This document shows, one piece after another, positions 15,933 to 24,741 of a DNA stretch of 64,000 nucleotides; position 1 is the first letter of the stretch; each line of letters opens with the position of its first letter. The notes below the pieces were generated by a model, which was given only the letters and a program-made list of their open reading frames with translations, was not told the DNA's origin and did not search any database. Origin of the DNA: Nocardia transvalensis (GTDB lineage Bacteria > Actinomycetota > Actinomycetes > Mycobacteriales > Mycobacteriaceae); contig NZ_JADLQQ010000007.1 in NCBI RefSeq assembly GCF_015477765.1, positions 186,001 through 250,000 of the forward strand, given 5' to 3'. The position numbers and the translations under genes were made by a program.

Positions 15933-17426
15933 ATGCGCGGTCTGCGTAGGTCGGTAAGCCTGGCTCTGGCGGTCGCCGTGGTCGGTGGAGTGCTCGCGGG
16001 GTGCGGCGGCGGGTCGAACGCCCCGTCGGCGGGTCCGGCCTGGTGTCCCACCGTGGCCGGGCATGAGGTGCGGTGTGGGGTGGTCGAGCGGCCGCTGGTG
16101 GCCGATCGGCCCGAATTGGGCAAGGTGGAGGTCGGTTACGCCTGGATTCGTCAGGGTCGGGACGATGCACCGAGCGCGGGGACGATCGTGCCGAACCCGG
16201 GTGGGCCGGGGGTGCCGATGATCGCGCATGCCGCCGAGGCGGTGGCGCTGTCGTCGGCGATGCTCGACGATCATGATCTGCTGCTCATCGATCCGCGCGG
16301 CACCGGGGTGTCGAGCCCGATCGATTGCGATGTGACGGAACGGGAATTCCAGCTCGGCACCCGCGAGCACCAGAGACAAGCCGTGCAGCGCTGCGGCGAG
16401 AAGCTCGGTCCTCGCGCGGCGGGCTACACCACCGCGGCCACCGCCGACGACTTCGACGCCGTGCGCGCGAAGCTGGGGATCGACAAGCTGGTGCTCTACG
16501 GCATCTCCTACGGCACCTATCTGATGCCGGTCTACGCCCAGCGCCACCCCGATCACGTGCAGTCGATCGTGCTGACCGGCGCGTATCCGGCGGACTTCGA
16601 CAAACTGCAGCGGCCCAACGCCGAGGCGGTATCGCTGACGCTGCAGCGGATCTGCGAGCGCAGCGGTGCCTGCGACCCGGCGACCGCGGTGGCCGATCTG
16701 CGGGCAACCGCACAGCGGTTGCGGGACAAGCCGATTGCCGTGGACGGCCCGCATCCGGTGTTGCTGACCGAGGCCAAACTCGCCAATCTCATCTTCGAGG
16801 ACGCCACCTCCAATGTCGGCCTCGATCCGAACGCGCCGACCCCGCTGGGCATGCTGCCCGCCGCGCTGCACGCCGCGGTCGCGGGCGACGACGGGCCGCT
16901 GCGCGAGTTCACCGCCCGGGTCGTCAGCCCGGAAGCCTATGAGAAGATCGGCGCCTACATCGCCGTGACGTGCAACGACTACCCGCAGTTCTGGTCGCCG
17001 GAAGCCACCGTGCCGCAACGCGAACAGCAGTACCGGCAGGCGCTGGCGCAGGTCCCCGGGCTGGGTGCGTTCAGTTCCGAGGGCTTCGCTGCGGCCCAGC
17101 GTGACCACGGCGACGTGTGCCTCCACTGGACTAGCGCCTCCAATCCCCGCCCCGATCAGATGCGCGAGCCGCTGCCGAACGTCCCGGTGCTGGTGCTCTC
17201 CGGTGACCTGGATGCGGTGACGCCCGACGTGAACGGCAAGCTGGCCGCCGCCCGCTTCCCGCGCGCGACGTTCATCTCCGTGCCCAACACCGGCCACGTC
17301 CCGGACCTGGAACCCAGCGGCTGTGTGGTGGGCCTGGTGAACGAATTCGTCCGCACCGGCGCGGTCTCCTCGACCGCCTGCGTGCAGGCGATCCCGCCGA
17401 TCGCCGTGATGCCGGTCTCGCGGTGA
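15933..17426 (+). CDS. Secreted TAP-like alpha/beta hydrolase (tripeptidyl aminopeptidase type) lipoprotein
   Basis: Membrane-anchored exopeptidase-like serine hydrolase, 497 residues. The N-terminus has a lipoprotein signal: basic start, hydrophobic ALAVAVVGGV and lipobox LAGC (Cys near residue 23). Hydrolase features in order: NPGGPG (oxyanion loop), DHDLLLIDPRGTG, nucleophile elbow YGISYGTY, then the C-terminal TAP-like part with SGDLDAVTP (catalytic Asp) and NTGHVPD (catalytic His). These match the SlpD/SlpE/tripeptidyl aminopeptidase group that trims extracellular peptides. The ATG at 15933 has a purine-rich site just upstream. It lies 13 bp before a two-component system that may be cotranscribed. 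Confidence 0.9.
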   Translation: MRGLRRSVSLALAVAVVGGVLAGCGGGSNAPSAGPAWCPTVAGHEVRCGVVERPLVADRPELGKVEVGYAWIRQGRDDAPSAGTIVPNPGGPGVPMIAHAAEAVALSSAMLDDHDLLLIDPRGTGVSSPIDCDVTEREFQLGTREHQRQAVQRCGEKLGPRAAGYTTAATADDFDAVRAKLGIDKLVLYGISYGTYLMPVYAQRHPDHVQSIVLTGAYPADFDKLQRPNAEAVSLTLQRICERSGACDPATAVADLRATAQRLRDKPIAVDGPHPVLLTEAKLANLIFEDATSNVGLDPNAPTPLGMLPAALHAAVAGDDGPLREFTARVVSPEAYEKIGAYIAVTCNDYPQFWSPEATVPQREQQYRQALAQVPGLGAFSSEGFAAAQRDHGDVCLHWTSASNPRPDQMREPLPNVPVLVLSGDLDAVTPDVNGKLAAARFPRATFISVPNTGHVPDLEPSGCVVGLVNEFVRTGAVSSTACVQAIPPIAVMPVSR

Positions 17427-17439
17427 GGCAGCCGTAGCG

Positions 17440-18165
17440 ATGTCCGCACCCACCACCGGCCAGAATGACCCCATGCAAGCCAGGAATCCGGGCCCGTCGG
17501 TGCTCGTCGTCGAGGACGACCCGAACGTGCGAAGCACATTGGAGCAGCTGTTGCGGTTCGAGGGCTACCGGGTGCAGCTGGCCATCGACGGCCGCGAGGC
17601 GCTCGACCTGCTCGAGCATCAGCGCCCGGATCTGGCGGTGGTGGATGTGATGATGCCGCGCCTGGACGGCCTGTCGCTGTGCCGGGCGCTGCGCCGCCGG
17701 GGCGACCGGTTGCCCATCCTGGTGCTGACCGCGCGGCACCAGGTGGGCGACCGGGTCGCGGGCCTGGACGCCGGCGCCGACGACTATCTGCCCAAGCCAT
17801 TCGACACCGAGGAACTGCTCGCCCGCCTGCGCGCCCTGCTGCGCCGCAGCGCCCCCGATCCGGTCGAGGTGCTCACCGTCGCCGATCTGACCCTGGATCC
17901 GGCGGCGCGCGAGGTGCACCGCGGCGGCGTGTGCCTCGATCTGACCCGCACCGAATTCGACGTCCTGGAACTGCTGATGCGCAACCAGCGGATCGTGCTG
18001 ACCAGAAGCCAGATCTACGAACACATCTGGGGCTTCGACTTCGACACCGAATCGCGCTCGCTGGATGTGTACATCGGATATCTGCGCCGCAAGCTCGAAC
18101 AGGGCGGCGCCGTGCGCCTGATCCACACCGTGCGCAACGTCGGCTACACCATCCGGGAGCAGTGA
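17440..18165 (+). CDS. OmpR/PhoB family response regulator (MprA-like)
   Basis: A 241-residue response regulator with receiver domain (VVEDD acidic cluster, VVDVMMPRLDG with the phosphoacceptor Asp, VLTARH and YLPKPFD with the conserved Lys) and winged-helix domain (LTRTEFDVLELLM, SRSLDVYIGYLRRKL, IHTVRNVGYTI). The order and motifs resemble mycobacterial MprA, a stress regulator, but this is similarity only. The start may instead be the ATG 36 bp downstream. Its stop overlaps the kinase start (TGATG), showing a coupled pair. Confidence 0.95.
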   Translation: MSAPTTGQNDPMQARNPGPSVLVVEDDPNVRSTLEQLLRFEGYRVQLAIDGREALDLLEHQRPDLAVVDVMMPRLDGLSLCRALRRRGDRLPILVLTARHQVGDRVAGLDAGADDYLPKPFDTEELLARLRALLRRSAPDPVEVLTVADLTLDPAAREVHRGGVCLDLTRTEFDVLELLMRNQRIVLTRSQIYEHIWGFDFDTESRSLDVYIGYLRRKLEQGGAVRLIHTVRNVGYTIREQ

Positions 18166-19466
18166 TGCTACGCGCCCGCATCACGCTGGTGGCGGTGATC
18201 GCGGTGGTGGCCGCCATCCTGGTCGCGGTCACCACGGCCTATCAGGGTGTCGCACCGCTGGTCGCCGATCAGGTCGACCGCGGGCTGTCCGATCGCGCCG
18301 ATACCGTTGCGGCGCTGATGGATTCCGGTATGCCGGTCCCCGAGCGCCCGGATATGACCGAACAGTTGCTCGCCGCGGACGGCTCCGTGCGTGCGCTGAC
18401 GCCGGGCCGGGCGCCGCTCCCGGTCTCCGACGCCGACCGCGCCGTCGCGCGCACCGGTCACGGCATCGCCGAAACCGAGACCACCATCGACGGCAAGGAC
18501 TACGGCGTGCTCACCAAGGCCCGTCCCACCGGCGGCGCGATCATGGTCGGCCAGAACCAAGCCGAGGTCGCCCGCATCGATCACGAATTTCTGTGGCGCA
18601 CAGGCTGGATCACGGCGCTCGCGGTCCTCGCTGCCGCCGCGTTCTGCTGGCTGCTGATCGGCCGGATCCTGCGGCCGATCCGCGGCCTGGTCGACACCAC
18701 CGAGCAGATCACCGCCACCGGCGATCTGTCCGCGCGGCTGCCCGATGCCGGTCGCGACGAGATCGGCGAGCTCACCCGCAATTTCAATACGATGCTGGCC
18801 GCGCTGCGGCTCTCGCGCGCCCAGCAACACCGCCTCGTCGAGGACGCCGGGCACGAACTGCGCACCCCGCTCACCTCGATCCGCGGCAGCGCCGAACTGC
18901 TGCATCGCGCCAACGGCCGACTCGCCCCCGAGGACGAGGCTCGGGTCCTGACCACCCTGGTGGCCGAGGCCAAGGCGCTCGACGCCCTCATCGGCGAACT
19001 CGTCGACCTCGCCACCGATCACGACATCGCCGAGCCGACAACCACTCTCGACCTGCCCGACCTCGCCGAGGACTGCGCCCAGCGCTTCCGGCGCCGCACC
19101 GGGCGCATCATCACCGTGGCCGCCGCGGACCCGGTGCCGGTCGAGGCCCGTCCGCGCGCGCTGGCCCGCTGCGTGGACAACCTGCTCGACAACGCCCTCA
19201 AGTACAGCCCCACCGACACCGCGATCGAGGTCCGAATCCGCGGGAGCCGCCTATGGGTTCGCGATCACGGCCCCGGCATCGACACCCCCGACCAGCAGGC
19301 GGTCTTCGGCCGCTTCTACCGGGCCGATCGCACCCGCTCCACCCCCGGCTCCGGCCTCGGGCTGGCCATCGTGCACGACATCATCGCCGCACACGGGGGA
19401 AAGGTATTCGCCACCAACCACTCCGAAGGCGGTGCCGAGGTCGGATTCGACCTCGGCACCGACTGA
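18165..19466 (+). CDS. HAMP-domain sensor histidine kinase
   Basis: Membrane-bound sensor kinase of 433 residues, partner of the preceding regulator. TM1 lies at about residues 5-25; an extracytoplasmic region follows to about 140; TM2 is ALAVLAAAAFCWLLI. Then come a HAMP linker (LRPIRGLVDTTEQI...GEL), the phosphoacceptor box VEDAGHELRTPLTSIRG, the N box NLLDNALKYSP, and the G boxes DHGPGI and GSGLGLAIV. Translation starts at 18165 within the stop of the regulator gene. The 34-bp gap to the convergent HAD gene has no clear terminator. Confidence 0.95.
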   Translation: MLRARITLVAVIAVVAAILVAVTTAYQGVAPLVADQVDRGLSDRADTVAALMDSGMPVPERPDMTEQLLAADGSVRALTPGRAPLPVSDADRAVARTGHGIAETETTIDGKDYGVLTKARPTGGAIMVGQNQAEVARIDHEFLWRTGWITALAVLAAAAFCWLLIGRILRPIRGLVDTTEQITATGDLSARLPDAGRDEIGELTRNFNTMLAALRLSRAQQHRLVEDAGHELRTPLTSIRGSAELLHRANGRLAPEDEARVLTTLVAEAKALDALIGELVDLATDHDIAEPTTTLDLPDLAEDCAQRFRRRTGRIITVAAADPVPVEARPRALARCVDNLLDNALKYSPTDTAIEVRIRGSRLWVRDHGPGIDTPDQQAVFGRFYRADRTRSTPGSGLGLAIVHDIIAAHGGKVFATNHSEGGAEVGFDLGTD

Positions 19467-19500
19467 CACGCTCGACCGACTCCCGGCCACTTCGGCGACC

Positions 19501-20172
19501 TCACACCACCCCCACGTCGGCGTCGAGCACCGCTGCCACAGCGTTGCGCAAGCCGGCGACCACGGGGACGCCGAGATCGGTGAAATGATCTTCGGCGTGC
19601 AGAGCATTCGCTCCGGCGTGGTACAGGATGCAGTTGATTCCGCACTGCGACGCCGCTTTCGCATCGTCGACGCTGTCGCCGATCAGCAGGATGTTGTCCT
19701 TGGACACGTCCAGATAATCGAGGTGACGCCGCAAATGCGGGGCCTTGTATGCGGACTCGTCGCCGACCAGACCGTCGATCCGCAGAAAGAACTCCGCGAG
19801 CCCGAACTTCTGCACCAGCGACATCAGGCGATCGTGCGGATGCATGGAGAGCAGCGACTGACTCCGGCCGGCTCCCTGCCAGGTGGTCAGCGCCTCCACG
19901 GCATCGTGCGCCAGAGCTATGTCCTCACGCCGTTTCTGATAGGAAGCATAGAAGTTCTTCTCCAGCAATTCCTGTTCGACAGCGCTCAGTTGCCGTCCCG
20001 CCAGCCTGTCGTAGAAGGAAGAGATCGGTTGACAATGCAGTCGCTGATAATCCTCGTGTGCGATCGCCCCCAACCCGGCCGCCTCGAAGGCGTCGATCGT
20101 CGACTCGATCAACGCTCGACCGTCGGCGAACAGAGTTCCGTTCCAATCCCAGATGATGTGTTCGACATGCAT
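19501..20172 (-). CDS. HAD family phosphatase-like hydrolase
   Basis: A 223-residue haloacid-dehalogenase-superfamily protein. Motif I reads IWDWNGTL, so the nucleophile Asp is kept but the second, acid/base Asp is Asn, as in the WDWNGTL subgroup. Motif II is the LLSMH region and motif IV is LIGDSVDDAKAA. A helical cap domain occupies roughly residues 15-90. The ATG at 20172 is preferred because AGGAG lies 7 nt upstream; a start at 20187 would overlap the SAHH stop as ATGA. It follows the short-form SAH hydrolase and MFS genes, so it may dephosphorylate a nucleoside or sugar product of that operon; the substrate is unknown. Confidence 0.85.
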   Translation of the reverse strand: MHVEHIIWDWNGTLFADGRALIESTIDAFEAAGLGAIAHEDYQRLHCQPISSFYDRLAGRQLSAVEQELLEKNFYASYQKRREDIALAHDAVEALTTWQGAGRSQSLLSMHPHDRLMSLVQKFGLAEFFLRIDGLVGDESAYKAPHLRRHLDYLDVSKDNILLIGDSVDDAKAASQCGINCILYHAGANALHAEDHFTDLGVPVVAGLRNAVAAVLDADVGVV

Positions 20173-20183
20173 GCCTACGCTCC

Positions 20184-21437
20184 TCATGTGCCGATGCGCC
20201 AGTCGGACAGGTACTGCTGCTGCCGGTCGCTGAGCGAGTCGATGGATACGCCGTACGCCTCGAGTTTCGCTCGGGCCACCGTGTTTTCGATCTCGCGGGG
20301 GATCTCGTGCACCCCGGGCTTCATGCGGGCCGCGTTCTCGATGAGGTACTGCACGCCCAGTGCCTGGGTCGAGAAGGTCATGTCCATCACCTCGGCGGGA
20401 TGGGCCTCGGCGGCCGATTGGCCGACCAGACGACCCTCGGCGAGCAGGATGATGCGCGGCCCGTCCGGAAGCTGGTATTCGACACAGTTCGGCCGCAGCT
20501 CGCGGCGTTCGACGGCCGCCTCGGTCAACGCCTCGACCGCGATCTCGACGTCGAAGTGACCCGAATTGCACACCACCGCACCGTCTTTCATGCGCTGCAG
20601 GTGCGGCAGGGTGATGACGTCACGATTCCCGGTCACCGTGACATAAATGTCGCCGTGTGCCAAGGCGTCCTCGAGTCGCATCACGAGCAGGCCGTCGAGC
20701 TTGGCCTCCAGCGCGCGCACCGGGTCGACCTCGGTGACGATCACGGTGGCCCCCATGCCGCGTGCCCGGATCGCGACACCGCGGCCGCACCACCCGTAGC
20801 CGATGACGACCACGGTCGATCCGGCCAACAGCATGTTCGTCGCCCGCAGGATCCCATCGATCGTGTTCTGGCCGGTGCCGTAGCGATTGTCGAACAGATG
20901 CTTCGTCGCCGCGTCGTTGGTGGGCAGCACCGGATAGCGCAGAGCGCCGTCGTCGGCCATGTTGCGCAGTCGCAGCACACCGGTCGACGTCACCTCGGTG
21001 CCGCCGATGACGTCGTCGAGCAGGTCGGGACGGTCGTTGTGGATGGTCGTCGTCAGGTCGGCCCCGTCGTCGACCACGATCGTCGGCCGAATACCGAGCA
21101 CGCCCTCGACCTGCTGGTAGAAGGTGTCGCGGTCACAATCGTAGATCGCGAACACCTCGGCGCCGATGTCGCGCTGAATCGAGGCGGCGACATCGTCCTT
21201 GGTGGACAACGGATTCGACGCACACAGCGCCAGCTCCGCACCACCGGCGACGAGCGCCTTGCACATGTTCGCGGTCTCGGTGGTGACATGGAGACATGCG
21301 GCGATCCGGTGCCCGGCGAACGGTTTGCTCTGCGCGAACCGCTCGGCGAGGGCAGTCAGCACCGGCATGCGGCGCGTGGCGAATTCGATCTTCGAGCGTC
21401 CCGCGTCCGCCAGCGAGACATCGCGCAGCATACTCAT
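20184..21437 (-). CDS. S-adenosylhomocysteine hydrolase-like protein, short form
   Basis: NAD-dependent enzyme family splitting S-adenosylhomocysteine to adenosine and homocysteine; 417 residues. Visible hallmarks are ACLHVTTETAN (substrate pocket), ATKHLFDNRYGTGQ (catalytic Lys/Asp region, canonical TKxxFDNxYG), the NAD motif VIGYGWCGRG, TEVDP at the end of the adjoining strand, and NSGHFDVEI. The length is that of the short archaeal/thermophile-like form; housekeeping actinobacterial enzymes are near 490 residues with an extra insertion. It is thus probably a second, specialised copy. It sits in an operon with an MFS exporter and a HAD phosphatase, which suggests a nucleoside or methyl-transfer-linked product. 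Confidence 0.85.
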   Translation of the reverse strand: MSMLRDVSLADAGRSKIEFATRRMPVLTALAERFAQSKPFAGHRIAACLHVTTETANMCKALVAGGAELALCASNPLSTKDDVAASIQRDIGAEVFAIYDCDRDTFYQQVEGVLGIRPTIVVDDGADLTTTIHNDRPDLLDDVIGGTEVTSTGVLRLRNMADDGALRYPVLPTNDAATKHLFDNRYGTGQNTIDGILRATNMLLAGSTVVVIGYGWCGRGVAIRARGMGATVIVTEVDPVRALEAKLDGLLVMRLEDALAHGDIYVTVTGNRDVITLPHLQRMKDGAVVCNSGHFDVEIAVEALTEAAVERRELRPNCVEYQLPDGPRIILLAEGRLVGQSAAEAHPAEVMDMTFSTQALGVQYLIENAARMKPGVHEIPREIENTVARAKLEAYGVSIDSLSDRQQQYLSDWRIGT

Positions 21438-21472
21438 CGTGAATTACTCGTTTCTGTTGTCGGACAGGAGAT

Positions 21473-22651
21473 TCAGGTATTCCTCAGCCCGATTACGGCG
21501 AAGGCGTCGTCGGTGAGGAGTCGGCGCGCGGCCAATGCGGCGGCGGCGCAGCCGAATACGGCGGCCAGGACGAATGCGGTTCGGACAGTCGTGAGTTCGA
21601 GCAGCGTTCCGGCCAGCGCCGAACCGATCGCGTTGCCGACGCCGAACGAGGTGATCATCCACGCGTGCGCTTCGGTGAGCGTTCCTTCGGGGGCCATCCG
21701 CGCGATGAGGGCGAAGGCCGACGCCAGCGTGGCGGGTAATGCGCAGCCGCTCAGGAAGGCCAGCAGCGTCATCGGCCCGGTGTCCGGTGTGGCAGCCAGC
21801 GGTAGGTAGCCGAGCGCGAGCAGCACCAGAAGGGCGAGCAGGCGGCGGTCTTCGCGGCGTGCGATGGGTGCTGTGGTGTAGGCGATTCCGCACAGCAGCG
21901 CGCCTGCGGCATTGCTGGCGATCAACCATCCGGCAGAGCCGCGGCCGGTGTGCTGCTCGGCGTACCCGGTGATGCTGACGGTGAAGACGCCGATCGTGGC
22001 GCCCACGCACACCAACGCCGCGAACAGGCGGGGGACACCGGCTCCGCGTAGCGGTCCCAACCAGTGCCGTTCGGCGTCGGTGCCGCGCCACGCACGCGCC
22101 GGTGGCGCGGTGGCGAACCACACGGTGCCGAACAGGCCGACTGCCCCGGCGACCAGGAGCCCGGCGGCGGGGCCGGTGAGCGCGGTCGCGCCGAGGACGA
22201 TCAGCGGCCCACACACGAAGATCAGCTCTTGTGTGGCGGCATCCAGGGAGAACGCGGCGCGCAGATTCTGCTCGCCGGAAACTACCTCACCCCACAGCAC
22301 TCGCAGGCACGGTTCCAGCGGTGGCGTCGCCGCTCCCGCGACAAGGGCTGCGCCCGCGCTGAATACGAAGGCGTGCGGGTCCACCGACGCCAGCACCACA
22401 AACGCTGCGGAAGACACCAGCGCGGTGGTCAGGAGCACGGTCGCCTGGCGGGTGCGGTCGACGAGCCTGCCCGATACCGGGCCGAACACCGCCGCGCTCG
22501 CGGCGTAGAGCGCGGCGAGCAGGCCCGCCACTCCGTAGTCGCCGCCGTTGTCGCGGACGGTGAGCAGAATCGCCAGCGGGGCCATACCGGTCGGCAGCCG
22601 GCCGATCAGAGACGCGGACAGCAGACTCGGCACCGACGGGGAGCGCAGCAC
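21473..22651 (-). CDS. MFS transporter
   Basis: Major facilitator superfamily permease with about 12 hydrophobic segments; 392 residues from the GTG at 22651. Between TM2 and TM3 it shows GPVSGRLVDRTRQ, the MFS motif A form, and a second-half loop TAPIARREDRR. Probably a drug or metabolite exporter. The frame continues upstream with NTGVTPAPGRSPLGA to a CTG at 22699, which has a perfect TAAGGAGG five bases before it. That non-standard start is probably the true one and would add 16 residues; the GTG at 22651 has no ribosome site. It is first in the operon with SAHH (35 bp downstream) and HAD, and divergent from an XRE regulator. Confidence 0.9.
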   Translation of the reverse strand: MLRSPSVPSLLSASLIGRLPTGMAPLAILLTVRDNGGDYGVAGLLAALYAASAAVFGPVSGRLVDRTRQATVLLTTALVSSAAFVVLASVDPHAFVFSAGAALVAGAATPPLEPCLRVLWGEVVSGEQNLRAAFSLDAATQELIFVCGPLIVLGATALTGPAAGLLVAGAVGLFGTVWFATAPPARAWRGTDAERHWLGPLRGAGVPRLFAALVCVGATIGVFTVSITGYAEQHTGRGSAGWLIASNAAGALLCGIAYTTAPIARREDRRLLALLVLLALGYLPLAATPDTGPMTLLAFLSGCALPATLASAFALIARMAPEGTLTEAHAWMITSFGVGNAIGSALAGTLLELTTVRTAFVLAAVFGCAAAALAARRLLTDDAFAVIGLRNT

Positions 22652-22704
22652 CGCGCCGAGCGGCGACCGCCCCGGGGCCGGGGTGACACCGGTGTTCAGG
22701 GGTT

Positions 22705-22712
22705 CCTCCTTA
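22705..22712 (-). promoter_or_regulatory. Strong ribosome binding site pointing to a CTG start
   Basis: On the minus strand TAAGGAGG is followed by AACCC and then CTG AAC ACC, in frame with the MFS transporter. No ATG, GTG or TTG occurs in frame between this site and 22651. The site is close to ideal for the anti-Shine-Dalgarno sequence and decides the start question in favour of CTG at 22699. Confidence 0.6.
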
Positions 22713-22851
22713 CTCGCTGTGATGTGTTCGTAGTCAACCTGGACGACCGGGTGCGGACCAGGGCATCAACCAGGCATTTACCGGGCATCTCGGAGGTCTC
22801 GGTTCCAGCGGTGGCTGAGGTTGTGGCGGCGTCACAGGTAATCTGACGGCG

Positions 22852-24144
22852 GTGGAACGCCGAACCGGTCTTGCTCGGACCCGCCGCGACCGCGGGCAGA
22901 CTCAGGAGACGCTTGCCCACCGTCTCGGAGTCGACGTCTCCAGCGTCGCTCGCTGGGAACGGGGCACATCGACCCCATCGCCTCGCCTGCGCGTGGCACT
23001 GGCACGTGAGTTGGGCCTGCGGCTCGACGAACTCGCGTGCCTGCTGAACGGGGGAGAACGTCAGCCCGCCGCCTGTGCACCAACGGACCTGATCAGTGAC
23101 ATCTGGACCGCGACCGAACGCGACGAGCTCGTCGCACAGCTGGCAACGGACGTACCGGCGGCCCCGCTGCCCGACGGTCAAGCGGTGCGGGTTGCGCACC
23201 AGTGGCTGATCGCGCCGCCGCCACCGGCCGTCACCGAGATGCGGCAGTCCGGGAGGGGTATCGGGCGGATCGGCACCGACGTTATAGAGCGAATCCGGGC
23301 ACGCCTGCGTTATCTGCGCGAGGCCGACGACCTCATCGCCGGTGGTGACCTGCACGGGACGGTTCGTGCCGAACTCGCCCGCACGGCGAACCTGTTGGGC
23401 GATACGACCTACACCGAGCGGACCGGGCGCGAACTGCTCCGCGCCGTCGCCGAACTGTGCCAGCTCGCGGGCTGGTCGACCGCGGACGCCTCCGACAACG
23501 CGGCGGCGGAACGCTACTACCTCAACGGAATTCGCACCGCCCATGCGGCGGGCGATCTCGTCCTCGCGGCCCAGATCGTGTCCAGCCTGGGGTACCACAT
23601 GGCCGAGACCGGTGGCCCGGCACGCGACGCGGTGCTGCTCACCCGCTCCGCGCTGGCCCGCATGGACAACTCCGATCGCCCGGCGACCGCCACACCCACC
23701 GTGCGGGCACTGCTGCACGCACGCAACGCCTGGACTCATGCGGTCGCCGGTGACACCCGTCATGCCGCGGACGAAATCCAGCGCGCCCAGGACGAATACA
23801 GCCACCGCACGGACTCCGACCCCGATCCCACGTGGGCCTACTGGCTCACCCCCGAAGAGATGAACATCATCACAGGCCGCGTCGACACCGTCCTGGGACG
23901 GCCACTCGAAGCACAGCAACGCCTGGGTCCGGCGCTGCGGCACTGCGACCCCCGCCGCCTCCGCGAGACCACCCTCTACACCATCTGGCTCGCCGAAGCT
24001 CACCTGCGTGCACACGACGTAGACGGCGCACGCGCACTGGCAACCAGCGCGAACCGGACCCGTGCCGTCATTCGCTCGGCGTACAGCGACCGCGCCGTGA
24101 ACAGACTGACCCGGCAGCTGGTGTCGTTGCGGGACCGACACTGA
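22852..24144 (+). CDS. XRE family regulator with TPR-like sensor region
   Basis: A 430-residue regulator. The N-terminal Cro/CI-type helix-turn-helix (about residues 8-60) reads TQETLAHRLGVDVSSVARWERG. The remainder is all helical with Ala-rich repeats (for example AELARTANLLGD, AAERYYLNGIRTAHAAGD, ARDAVLLTRSALARM, RLRETTLYTIWLAEAHLRAHD), typical of the TPR-like regions of actinomycete regulators that bind peptides or small signals. The GTG at 22852 starts 153 bp from the divergent MFS operon, which it probably controls. Confidence 0.87.
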   Translation: MERRTGLARTRRDRGQTQETLAHRLGVDVSSVARWERGTSTPSPRLRVALARELGLRLDELACLLNGGERQPAACAPTDLISDIWTATERDELVAQLATDVPAAPLPDGQAVRVAHQWLIAPPPPAVTEMRQSGRGIGRIGTDVIERIRARLRYLREADDLIAGGDLHGTVRAELARTANLLGDTTYTERTGRELLRAVAELCQLAGWSTADASDNAAAERYYLNGIRTAHAAGDLVLAAQIVSSLGYHMAETGGPARDAVLLTRSALARMDNSDRPATATPTVRALLHARNAWTHAVAGDTRHAADEIQRAQDEYSHRTDSDPDPTWAYWLTPEEMNIITGRVDTVLGRPLEAQQRLGPALRHCDPRRLRETTLYTIWLAEAHLRAHDVDGARALATSANRTRAVIRSAYSDRAVNRLTRQLVSLRDRH

Positions 24145-24197
24145 GCTCGGTCGCTAAATCGTTTGACCGGGCCACGAATCGAGGGAGGATGGGGCGA

Positions 24198-24701
24198 ATG
24201 AGTGACCGATGGCCCCAACGCCTGGCCGTGCGCCCATGGACCGCTCGAGACGCTCGCTGCGTGGCTGCGTGGCAATACGACGGCCCCTGGAGTGTTTACA
24301 ACCTGTCGGCTGAAGAGGGACTTCCCGATGCCGCCGACGGGTACATGGCCGTGGTCGACGCCGACGACGGCCGAATGGTCGGGTTCTACTGCACCGGAGC
24401 GGAAGCGCGAGTGCCCGGGCTGGGCGAGGAGCCCGGTGTGATCGACCTCGGCGTGGGCATGGATCCGGCCTGGGTCGGCAACGGTCACGGCGTGAGTTTC
24501 GGTGCTGCGGTGATCGATCACGTCCGCCGAGCGCATCCGACATCCGCGCTGCGCGTGGTGATGCAATCATGGAACACGCGCAGCCTGCGACTGATGCGGC
24601 GCCTCGGGTTCGTAGAGTCCGGCCATCACCTGTGCGTACAGGACGGTTCGCCGGTCGCCTACGTTGTGGCTCTACTCCCCACTTTCGAACACGCCCTGTA
24701 A
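24198..24701 (+). CDS. GNAT family N-acetyltransferase
   Basis: A 167-residue acetyltransferase of the GNAT/RimJ type. N-terminal RLAVRPWTARDARCVAAW is the usual first strand and helix; GVGMDPAWVGNGHGVSFG is the acetyl-CoA pyrophosphate loop (Q/RxxGxG/A form, here VGNGHG); MQSWNTRSLRLMRRLGF is the final strand-helix typical of the fold. The ATG at 24198 is chosen; an ATG 9 bp upstream lies directly on the GGGAGG site. Target unknown. It follows the XRE gene by 53 bp on the same strand. Confidence 0.88.
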   Translation: MSDRWPQRLAVRPWTARDARCVAAWQYDGPWSVYNLSAEEGLPDAADGYMAVVDADDGRMVGFYCTGAEARVPGLGEEPGVIDLGVGMDPAWVGNGHGVSFGAAVIDHVRRAHPTSALRVVMQSWNTRSLRLMRRLGFVESGHHLCVQDGSPVAYVVALLPTFEHAL

Positions 24702-24741
24702 TGCGGTGGGTATCCGTCCCGTCATGCGACGTAGGATGCCG

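Noticed and set aside
15717..17537. 606-residue open frame antisense to the TAP-like peptidase
   Set aside because: Shadow of the real gene on the other strand; no family motifs and no ribosome site, typical of GC-rich coding DNA.
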